From contig CAJOOV010000266.1 in the NCBI GenBank assembly GCA_905236265.1, forward strand, positions 1-5,819: 5,819 nucleotides of DNA. Reading direction: 5' to 3'. This document shows positions 1-5,819 of the stretch, piece by piece. The notes beneath the pieces are model-generated. The model did no database searches, had not been told where the DNA came from, and saw only the letters and a list, made by a program, of their open reading frames with translations. Within the stretch, counting starts at the first letter, position 1, and every line of letters begins with the position of its first letter. Source of the DNA: an uncultured Oscillospiraceae bacterium. GTDB lineage: Bacteria; Bacillota; Clostridia; Oscillospirales; Oscillospiraceae. Both the position numbers and the translations under genes were made by a program.

Positions 1-3000
1 CGCCGTAGCCCCGGCGCTGCAGGCTGCGCAGAAGCCCTCCCCTCTGGGTCTGCAGGTAGTCTCCCTGTTCAAACACCAGCAGGACAAGGTCAAAGGGAAC
101 CCCCAGACGGCGGAGAATCTCATGCACTCCCGCCAGCGCCACGGCCTGCTCCCACTGCCCGGAGGACACCCGGCAGGTGACAATGCTCAGGTCGCCGGAG
201 ATTCCAAAACGCCAAAGGGCGCTCTGTCCCTGAGGGGTGCCCTCCTCTCCAAGACCTCTGGGGGAGCGCAGCCGGGACAGCAGGGCAAAGGCGGCGTCCA
301 CGCTGTCCGCTCCCTTCGCCCCGGCCAGTCTGTCCGTCAGGGGAGAGGGTGCCGGGCGGCGCAGGGACAGCAGTGCCTGCGCTGCGGTAAAACTGTCCTC
401 ACTGCCTCCCACCGCCAGCGCCAGCTTCAGCTCCCTTTTCTCCCCCTGCGCCAGCTTCACCGGAAGCTCCAGCGCAGCGCAGGGATCCAGTACCACCCCC
501 TGCCGGTTGGAATGGCGGATGCTGCGGGCGGTGAGGTACGCCTCCCGGTTGGTGCTCCACGCCGCCTCCTGCTGCTCCCACAGCACGGTGAGAACCGGGC
601 TCAGGGCATTTCGCCCCGGTCTGCGGGTGAAGCGCACCCCTCCTCCCACATACGCACTCTCCACGCACATGCGGGAGAAGGCGGGGTGCGCCTCATAGCC
701 CTCCCACACGTCCAGCACAGGGCGCAGCAATACGCACAGCTCCCCCTCCCAGTCCTCGTCGGCGGTGAGGGTAAAGGTGCGCTGCTCTCCGTTGTGCTGA
801 GCGTCCACCAGAACCTGCTGACGCAGGGTGAAGCCCTCTCCCTGCCATGTGAGGCAGGCATAGCCGGAGCGGTATTCCCATTGCAGGCACCGGTCTGCGC
901 CGGGGCAGGGAAATACCTGCGTCATCACGCCGTCTCTTCGCAGGAATACCTGCACCCCATCCGGGTGCAGCACCGTCCACTTCCCCGTGCGGCTCTCCCC
1001 CGCCCCGGCTGCGGAGAGGGTCACGGCGTAGTTCTCGTTGGCGGCAATCCCCCAGACCGGATCCTCCGGGTCATATCCCGTCCCCGACCGCTGCCACGAG
1101 ACGGTTCTTCTCCGGGGTGTGGGTATGCGCAGGGAGGGGCTGCGGCGCACCACCGCCTCCCCCACGGGTATCTTCTCCATCAACAGCTCCTCTGCGGCGG
1201 CCATGCGCACGTCGGAGAAAAACCGCCGCACCATCGGCTCCCCCGTCAGGCAGTTGTCCACCGCCAGCAGGCTCATACCCAGATGGTGCGCCATCCAGCT
1301 TCGCACCGGCAGGGGGCTTGTGCGCTCCCCGCCCCGGCTGGGAGTAAAGTCCAGCGCCTCATACAGGCCGTAGGTGCCCTCTGCGCCCATGTCCCGCATA
1401 CGGCGGAGATTGGCCGCGGCGGCTCTCGGCTTGACGCCAAGGGCGAGGAAGCAGGCGTAGGGCGCAACCACCTGCTCCTCTCCCGGCTCGTTTTTCACCG
1501 TCAGCGCCGGGATGCCGTGGGCCTTGTACTGGAAGTTCTGCCCCAGATCCAGCTCATAGAAGGCGGATTCCGACACGCCCCAGACGGTTCCCCTCTCAAA
1601 GCCCGCCCGGCGCTGCTGATCCACACAGAAGGACAGGCTCTCCCCCATCAGGGAGTCGGGACACACGGGCAGCAGCAGATGGGGCATGAGGTATTCAAAC
1701 ATGGTGCCTGACCACGACGCCATGCCGGTGTAACGGTTCCGGCGGACAATGGCTCTGGACAGCCGCCGCCAGTGCCGGGGCGGAACCTCTCCCCTTGCAA
1801 TGGCCAGATAGCTGGTGGTTCTCGCCTCGCTGGCCATCAGGTCATAGTGGCTGGGGCTGTAGCTGCCCTGCTCCGTGTCGTAGCCGATATAGAACAGCCC
1901 CCGCCTTGCATCATAGAGCAGGGAGAAGTCCATCTCCTCCGCCAGCGTGCGGCTGCGCTGCGCCAGCGCCGTCTCTCCCAGCTCCTCCAGTCCCCCGGAC
2001 AGGGCAATCAGGCAGGCGCACAGGTTCCCGCTGTCCACAGTGGAGACATAACGGGGGTTCAGGGGCTGGGCTGTGGTGATGTCGTACCAGTTGAAAAAGT
2101 GACCCCGCCAGCGCTCCAGCGTCTCCAGCGCCTCCAGCTGCCGCCCGATCAGCTCCACCGCCTGTCTCCGCTCCGTGAGCTTCAGATCAAGGGCGGCCAG
2201 ACAGGCCAGCAGGGACAGGCCGATATTGGTGGGAGAGGTGCGCTCCGCCGCCCCCCTGTCCGGCATGGACTGCACATTGTCTGGAATCAGATAGTGGTAC
2301 TCCGGTCTCAGCCAGCTCTGGTAATAGCGCCAGATCAGCGCCGCCTCGTGGAGGAGAAACGCCCGCTCTCTCTGGGGCAGGGCACTCTGTCTGTCCTCCG
2401 TCATCCCCCAGCGGCAAAACAGCAGGGGCGATACCGCCCAGCACAGCCCCAGAATCCGCCCCGCCGGAAAGGGAGAGAACACCATCACCCCAAAGCCCGT
2501 CCCAAGGGAGAACCAGAACCGCCGGACGTACCGGGCAAGCCCCTGTCCCCCCTGACTGCTCTGTCCGCTGGTCACCCAGTCCAGCAGGTGTCTGTGTCCC
2601 ACCGTCATCCGCCACAGCGCCAGCACGGCGGCGTGAAACGCCGTCCACGCCTGCACCGGGAGAAACAGCAGCTCTGCGCCGGAACGAAGGGCGCTGCCGG
2701 TCAGGCCGGCATAGATTCCGGCGTGGTATCTGCGAAAGCTGCCCTGTCCCCTGCGCCATGCCAGCTCCACCGCCGCCGTGATGACCTCTGACAGGGCGGT
2801 GAGCAGTGCGGCCAGCAGGGCAGAGAGAAACAGCGGCCCCGTGCCCAGCAGCCCTGCCAGCAGGGCGGCGAGGGTGGCAGGGGGCACCAGAGAGCGGCGG
2901 AGATTGTCAAACACCTTCCAGCGGGCCAGCATGGGGATGGGGTTTCGCTCATACCTGCCCTCCTCGTCCCGCACCCGGCGGAGGATCCAGTTCCCGATCT

Positions 3001-4897
3001 GCCAGTCCCCCCGGATCCAGCGGTGATACCGGCTCAGCCAGCTCAGCGCCCCGGAGGGGAAGGAGTCCAGCAGCTCCGTGCGGCTCACCCAGCCGCAGCG
3101 GAGATAGCTGCCCTCCAGCAGGTCATGGGAGAGAATCCGGTTTTCCGGGAACCGCCCCTCCATGCAGGTGAGAAAGGCGTCGATGTGCAGCAGACCCTTG
3201 CCCATGAAGGTGCCCTGATCGAACAGGTCGTGGTACAGATCGCTCACCGCCCCGCCATAGGGGTCCAGCCCGGCAATGCCGGAAAACAGCCGGGAAAAGA
3301 CGCTTCGTGCGCTGCGGCTCAGCTCCGTCTCCACACGGGGCTGCAAAATCCCGTAGCCCTCGGTGACGATGCGCCGCTTCGTATCCAGCACAGGGGTGTT
3401 CAGCGGGTGGAGCATCGTGCCCGCCAGCTCCGTGAGTGCGTCCATGGTCAGCACGGTGTCGCTGTCCAGCACCATGAGAAACTGCGTCCCCGCCAGCGCC
3501 CCGGCCTTGCCCCAGCGCAGCTCCAGCTCTCCCCTGCGGCTTCGCAGATACCGGGCCAGCGCCAGAATCGCCCCCCGTTTCCGCTCCCGTCCCCGGTAGG
3601 TGCCCTCCGGCTCCACCAGACAGGGACGGCGGAAAAACAGGAAAAACCGCTCCCCATAGCGTGAGGTCAGATCCCCCAGCCGCTTCACGCACTGCTCCAG
3701 CAGCGCCTCGTCCTGCTCATTCATCTCCCTGCGCCTGTCCGGCAGGTCAGCCAGAAGCCCGTAGCCCACCTGACTGCCCGCCCGGCGGTTGGCAAGGTAG
3801 TAGCGCTCCAGCTTCCCGCACAGCTCCTCCACCGCTTCCTCCCCGGTGAGCAGGGAGGCGATGACACACAGGGTCTTGCCCGCCTCCGGGATGCCCCATT
3901 TCAGCTCCATGCGGAACACCGGCCTTGGAGGGACAAAGTGGAGCAGCAGCAGATCCACCGTGTTTTTCACCAGCTCGGAGACAGGGAACAGGAACAGGAG
4001 AATCGCCCACCACCGCCCCAGGGCAAAGCCGATGAGGATGGACAGGGCGGTGGTGAGGGCGAGCAGCAGGGAGACATACCATCCGCTGTGGATAGGCTTT
4101 CTCTCCCGCCCCAGAGGACGGCGAAACAGCCATGTGCCGATATGTCCGCCCTCCTGCCGGGCAAGCTCCACCACCCGTCTGGCGCACTCGCTCTGGCTCA
4201 CCCGCTCCCGCCTTGCCAGCTTCACCAGCCTTTGGCGGTAGGCGTGTCGGCTGTATTCGTCCATCCCGGCATAGACTCCCGCCGGATCCTCCCGGAAGAT
4301 TGTCTCCACGGCGCTGGCCTGCTCTAAAACCGTCCCCAGCTCCAGCTCCCTGAGCTTTGCAAGGCGCTGAACCTGCCCCCGGATTGCACTCCCCGCACGC
4401 TCCGTCTCGCCGCCCCGTTCAATGGCCTGCTCCAGCTCCTCCGCCGAGCGGCGCAGCAGGGAGGCGGAGGCGGAGACCAGTGCCGCAGGCAGTTGAAACA
4501 GCTCCTCCTCCATCAGCGGCGTGACAGACTGCACCCCGGTGAGAAAGGCCAGAACCCTGTCCGGCTCCAGCGCCTCCTGCTTGGTCAGAAGCATGGCCGC
4601 CCTTTGCAGCCGGAACAGTCCCCCCTGGGTATGCAGCAGGGGCAGTTTGCCGCACCGGCGCAGGCTCTGCTCGCAGCGGCGTATGCTCTCCCGCACCAGA
4701 TATTGGTTGTCCAGCAGCCAGTCCAGCCCCGGACAGTCCAGCTCCTCCCGCCGCCGCCCAAGGCGTTTGCACACCCCCGCCAGCGCCCGCCTGTCGCCTG
4801 CAAGGCGCACCCTCCAAAGCCCGGTGCTGCCCAGCCCCGCCGTCTCCCAGCGCTGTGCCTCGCTGCGCCCCAGCGCCTGTAGCCTGTCCTGATCCAT
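1..4897 (-). CDS. Cyclic beta-1,2-glucan synthase (NdvB/ChvB/Cgs family), 3' end outside window
   Basis: Seen: one minus-strand frame stays open from ATG at 4897 to base 1, giving 1632 codons without a stop, so the C-terminus is missing. Domains in order: (1) an N-terminal helical region with WLLDN (60-64), VTPL (125-128), DPAGVY (204-209) and HIGTWL (252-257); (2) two membrane helices at about 274-294 and 296-322; (3) a GT84 glycosyltransferase domain, about 330-650, with ERKRGA (438-443), the DSD metal/UDP-glucose motif (478-480), SHDLLEG (590-596) and HRWIRGDWQ (625-633); (4) DNLRRSL (664-670), then membrane helices at about 671-685, 688-712, 740-765 and 794-830; (5) a glycoamylase-like/GH189 cyclization domain, about 845-1240, with TSPTNIG (887-893), NWYD (936-939), VDSGN (954-958), MASEAR (1021-1026), WSGTMFEY (1062-1069), VSES (1108-1111) and AHHLGM (1203-1208); (6) a GH94-type beta-sandwich, about 1280-1545, then the LWRFGISGD motif (1561-1569). 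Known: this family polymerises UDP-glucose into beta-1,2-glucan on a protein intermediate, trims the chain with the GH94 part and cyclises it by transglycosylation. Proteobacterial members are about 2,800-2,900 residues, so roughly 1,000 residues probably lie outside the window. The first membrane pair sits earlier than I recall for rhizobial NdvB. All signature motifs are present, with no frameshift. Family assignment is strong; the exact product in this organism is inferred. Confidence 0.93.
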   Translation of the reverse strand, partial: MDQDRLQALGRSEAQRWETAGLGSTGLWRVRLAGDRRALAGVCKRLGRRREELDCPGLDWLLDNQYLVRESIRRCEQSLRRCGKLPLLHTQGGLFRLQRAAMLLTKQEALEPDRVLAFLTGVQSVTPLMEEELFQLPAALVSASASLLRRSAEELEQAIERGGETERAGSAIRGQVQRLAKLRELELGTVLEQASAVETIFREDPAGVYAGMDEYSRHAYRQRLVKLARRERVSQSECARRVVELARQEGGHIGTWLFRRPLGRERKPIHSGWYVSLLLALTTALSILIGFALGRWWAILLFLFPVSELVKNTVDLLLLHFVPPRPVFRMELKWGIPEAGKTLCVIASLLTGEEAVEELCGKLERYYLANRRAGSQVGYGLLADLPDRRREMNEQDEALLEQCVKRLGDLTSRYGERFFLFFRRPCLVEPEGTYRGRERKRGAILALARYLRSRRGELELRWGKAGALAGTQFLMVLDSDTVLTMDALTELAGTMLHPLNTPVLDTKRRIVTEGYGILQPRVETELSRSARSVFSRLFSGIAGLDPYGGAVSDLYHDLFDQGTFMGKGLLHIDAFLTCMEGRFPENRILSHDLLEGSYLRCGWVSRTELLDSFPSGALSWLSRYHRWIRGDWQIGNWILRRVRDEEGRYERNPIPMLARWKVFDNLRRSLVPPATLAALLAGLLGTGPLFLSALLAALLTALSEVITAAVELAWRRGQGSFRRYHAGIYAGLTGSALRSGAELLFLPVQAWTAFHAAVLALWRMTVGHRHLLDWVTSGQSSQGGQGLARYVRRFWFSLGTGFGVMVFSPFPAGRILGLCWAVSPLLFCRWGMTEDRQSALPQRERAFLLHEAALIWRYYQSWLRPEYHYLIPDNVQSMPDRGAAERTSPTNIGLSLLACLAALDLKLTERRQAVELIGRQLEALETLERWRGHFFNWYDITTAQPLNPRYVSTVDSGNLCACLIALSGGLEELGETALAQRSRTLAEEMDFSLLYDARRGLFYIGYDTEQGSYSPSHYDLMASEARTTSYLAIARGEVPPRHWRRLSRAIVRRNRYTGMASWSGTMFEYLMPHLLLPVCPDSLMGESLSFCVDQQRRAGFERGTVWGVSESAFYELDLGQNFQYKAHGIPALTVKNEPGEEQVVAPYACFLALGVKPRAAAANLRRMRDMGAEGTYGLYEALDFTPSRGGERTSPLPVRSWMAHHLGMSLLAVDNCLTGEPMVRRFFSDVRMAAAEELLMEKIPVGEAVVRRSPSLRIPTPRRRTVSWQRSGTGYDPEDPVWGIAANENYAVTLSAAGAGESRTGKWTVLHPDGVQVFLRRDGVMTQVFPCPGADRCLQWEYRSGYACLTWQGEGFTLRQQVLVDAQHNGEQRTFTLTADEDWEGELCVLLRPVLDVWEGYEAHPAFSRMCVESAYVGGGVRFTRRPGRNALSPVLTVLWEQQEAAWSTNREAYLTARSIRHSNRQGVVLDPCAALELPVKLAQGEKRELKLALAVGGSEDSFTAAQALLSLRRPAPSPLTDRLAGAKGADSVDAAFALLSRLRSPRGLGEEGTPQGQSALWRFGISGDLSIVTCRVSSGQWEQAVALAGVHEILRRLGVPFDLVLLVFEQGDYLQTQRGGLLRSLQRRGYG

Positions 4898-4904
4898 ATC
4901 GTAT

Positions 4905-4912
4905 CCCCTTCC
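4905..4912 (-). promoter_or_regulatory. Ribosome binding site of the glucan synthase gene
   Basis: Read on the minus strand this is GGAAGGGG, followed by a 7-nt spacer and ATG at 4897. It fixes the start: the ATG ending at 4914 is in another frame, and the N-terminal family motif WLLDN begins only 60 residues after the chosen start. Confidence 0.75.
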
Positions 4913-4982
4913 ATGACCGGCAGCGTCCCGCCCTGTCCGGCATTGCTTTTCGTTGTTCCGTTCCCTATTTTTCCCGCTGCTG

Positions 4983-5003
4983 CGGTAAAAATACGGCAAA
5001 AAT
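4983..5003 (+). repeat. Two 11-bp-phased A-tract repeats upstream of the ylxM promoter
   Basis: CGGTAAAAAT (4983-4992) and CGGCAAAAAT (4994-5003) are direct repeats differing at one base, with an 11-bp period, close to one helical turn. They end 13 bp before the -35 box, so the second copy sits where an UP element would contact the RNA polymerase alpha subunits. Phased A-tracts also bend DNA. The role is inferred; the repeat itself is plain in the sequence. Confidence 0.5.
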
Positions 5004-5016
5004 GGCCTCATCGCCC

Positions 5017-5045
5017 TTGACAAGGCCACGAAATTGTAGTATAGT
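5017..5045 (+). promoter_or_regulatory. Sigma-A-type promoter of ylxM-ffh
   Basis: The -35 box TTGACA (5017-5022) is a perfect consensus, followed by a 17-bp spacer and the -10 box TATAGT (5040-5045), which differs from TATAAT at one base. Transcription should begin near 5051-5053, leaving a leader of about 50 nt before the GTG of ylxM. The strength of the match suits a constitutively expressed housekeeping operon. The -35 box lies inside the small palindrome CCTTG-A-CAAGG (5015-5025). Confidence 0.8.
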
Positions 5046-5082
5046 AGCGCCTTGTAAAGGGACGACGCTTTACAAGGCTGCT
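5046..5082 (+). promoter_or_regulatory. Perfect inverted repeat / stem-loop at the start of the ylxM-ffh transcript
   Basis: GCCTTGTAAAG (5049-5059) and CTTTACAAGGC (5068-5078) are perfect 11-nt arms around the 8-nt loop GGACGACG. The stem extends by AGC (5046-5048) with GCT (5080-5082) across a bulged T at 5079. The left arm covers the predicted transcription start and the stem ends 4 nt before the Shine-Dalgarno site. It has no T-run on either strand, so it does not look like an intrinsic terminator. It could be a repressor operator at +1 or an mRNA 5' hairpin affecting stability or translation. The structure is certain; the function is inferred. Confidence 0.65.
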
Positions 5083-5086
5083 GAAA

Positions 5087-5093
5087 AGGAAGG
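5087..5093 (+). promoter_or_regulatory. Ribosome binding site of ylxM
   Basis: AGGAAGG lies 6 nt before a GTG at 5100, which supports this non-ATG start. An in-frame ATG at residue 8 (5121) lacks an equally good purine tract upstream. Confidence 0.75.
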
Positions 5094-5099
5094 ATCGGC

Positions 5100-5480
5100 G
5101 TGAAGGATCAGGCGCTTCAGATGACCATGCTCTATGACTTTTACGGCGATTTGCTCACCCAGCGGCAGCGGGAGTTTTATGACCTGTACTACAACGAGGA
5201 TCTCTCCCTTGCGGAGATTGCGGAAAACTACGGCATCACCCGTCAGGGTGTGCGGGACGTGATCGTCCGGGCAGAGGCGATTCTCAACGGCTTTGAGGAA
5301 AAGACCGGCATTGTCCGCCGCTTTCTCCATGTCCGTTCCACCGTGCAGGAGCTTTCGGAGCTGAACGAGGCCATTGCTCAGCACAACCGTGCCCGCTTTC
5401 GTGACCCAAAGCTGGAGCTGCTCACAAGGGAGATTGCCCGGCGGCTGAGCAGTCTGGAGGAAGAAGACCATGGCATTTGA
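5100..5480 (+). CDS. ylxM: YlxM/UPF0122 family putative DNA-binding protein
   Basis: This is a complete 126-residue protein starting at GTG. The N-terminal half has the family pattern MTMLYDFYGDLLT (8-20), a helix with REFYDLYYNEDLS (24-36), and a helix-turn-helix at about 35-57 containing SLAEIAENYGITRQGV (36-51), which resembles region 4 of sigma factors. The C-terminal half is charged, helical and weakly conserved. Known: ylxM is found directly upstream of ffh in many Firmicutes, and the Streptococcus homologue has been reported to interact with SRP components and modulate Ffh activity; a DNA target is not established. Length is normal for the family. It is the first gene after the promoter and overlaps ffh by 11 nt. 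If it does bind DNA, the palindromes just upstream would be natural candidate autoregulatory sites (inference). There is no sign of damage. Confidence 0.93.
   Translation: MKDQALQMTMLYDFYGDLLTQRQREFYDLYYNEDLSLAEIAENYGITRQGVRDVIVRAEAILNGFEEKTGIVRRFLHVRSTVQELSELNEAIAQHNRARFRDPKLELLTREIARRLSSLEEEDHGI
5456..5460 (+). promoter_or_regulatory. Ribosome binding site of ffh, inside ylxM
   Basis: GGAGG lies 9 nt before the ATG at 5470 and within the last codons of ylxM. This fits translational coupling of the two genes. Confidence 0.75.
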
Positions 5481-5819
5481 AAGCCTGACAGAAAAACTGA
5501 ATGAGGTATTCGGACGGCTGCGGGGCAAGGGTCATTTGACAGAGGATGATGTCCGCTCCGCCATGCGGGAGATCCGGCTGGCGCTTCTGGAGGCGGATGT
5601 CAGCTATAAGGTCGTCAAGGACTTTATCCGCACGGTGACGGACCGTGCCATCGGCGCAGACGTGATGGAGTCTCTGACCCCCGGCCAGATGGTGGTCAAG
5701 ATTGTCAATGAAGAGCTGATCTCCCTCATGGGCGACGAGTCCGTGGGGCTGAACCTGTCCAAGGAGCCCCCCACGGTCATTATGATGGTGGGTCTTCAGG
5801 GCGCAGGTAAGACCACCAA
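5470..5819 (+). CDS. ffh: Signal recognition particle GTPase Ffh (SRP54), 5' part only
   Basis: Ffh binds SRP RNA and signal sequences of nascent membrane and secreted proteins and delivers ribosomes to the FtsY receptor at the membrane. The window holds 116 codons and two bases of the next, then ends; the typical full length is about 430-460 residues. Seen: the N domain four-helix bundle with SLTEKLNEVFGRL (5-17) and the conserved ALLEADV motif (38-44), then the start of the G domain with the P-loop GLQGAGKT (108-115), whose lysine is K114. The start is fixed by the GGAGG site and by the typical MAFESL N-terminus. It overlaps ylxM by 11 nt in a different frame and probably shares its promoter. 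The rest of the G domain and the M domain lie beyond the right edge. Confidence 0.97.
   Translation, partial: MAFESLTEKLNEVFGRLRGKGHLTEDDVRSAMREIRLALLEADVSYKVVKDFIRTVTDRAIGADVMESLTPGQMVVKIVNEELISLMGDESVGLNLSKEPPTVIMMVGLQGAGKTT

Noticed and set aside
122..1711. A 529-residue plus-strand open frame
   Set aside because: It is antisense to conserved GH189 and GH94-like motifs of the synthase. Its translation is rich in His, Arg, Gln, Gly and Pro with no recognisable domain, as expected for the complement of a GC-rich gene.
1772..2791. A 339-residue plus-strand open frame
   Set aside because: It lies opposite the second membrane block and the start of GH189, shows low-complexity shadow composition, and no domain is visible.
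3023..4882. Several plus-strand frames (3023-3664, 3846-4241, 3938-4327, 4493-4882) and overlapping minus-strand frames
   Set aside because: All overlap the synthase, whose frame carries the DSD, SHDLLEG, HRWIRGDWQ and DPAGVY motifs. None has a protein pattern of its own.
5046..5082. The strong hairpin as an intrinsic terminator
   Set aside because: No T-run follows it on either strand, and both flanking genes point away from it.
4855..5103. An 82-residue plus-strand frame through the intergenic region
   Set aside because: It starts inside the synthase gene and runs through the ylxM promoter, hairpin and ribosome binding site. It has no ribosome site or recognisable domain.
5070..5528. A 152-residue minus-strand frame opposite ylxM and the start of ffh
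   Set aside because: The plus strand clearly encodes YlxM and Ffh with correct Shine-Dalgarno sites; this frame is their shadow.

Overview
The window looks like a GC-rich chromosome segment from a Gram-positive bacterium of the class Clostridia, most likely the order Oscillospirales (inference). The reasons are the ylxM-ffh gene pair typical of Firmicutes, strong purine-rich Shine-Dalgarno sites, a consensus sigma-A promoter, and GC-driven codon use. I cannot name a genus from sequence alone.

Layout: two transcription units diverge from a 202-bp intergenic region (4898-5099). To the left, one very long minus-strand gene runs from its ATG at 4897 to the window edge with no stop codon. It encodes at least 1632 residues of a cyclic beta-1,2-glucan synthase (NdvB/ChvB/Cgs family). 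In order it has an N-terminal helical region, a membrane pair, a GT84 glycosyltransferase domain, a second membrane block, a glycoamylase-like/GH189 cyclization domain, and the first part of the GH94-related C-terminal region. To the right, on the plus strand, are ylxM (complete, GTG start) and the first 116 codons of ffh, the signal recognition particle GTPase. ylxM and ffh overlap by 11 nt and are probably translationally coupled.

The two sides have no obvious functional link. ylxM-ffh is housekeeping protein targeting, whereas the synthase would make a periplasmic or exported cyclic glucan, or a related glycan. The intergenic region is the most intriguing short stretch. It has a near-perfect promoter (TTGACA, 17 bp, TATAGT), two 11-bp-phased A-tract repeats just upstream, an 11-bp palindrome on the -35 box, and a perfect 11-bp inverted repeat starting at about +1. 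The two palindromes share the half-site ACAAGGC. This could be an operator set or an mRNA 5' stem-loop.

I see no mobile element, CRISPR array, tRNA, rRNA or clearly novel multi-gene system. The long plus-strand open frames across 122-4882 are antisense shadows of the synthase gene.
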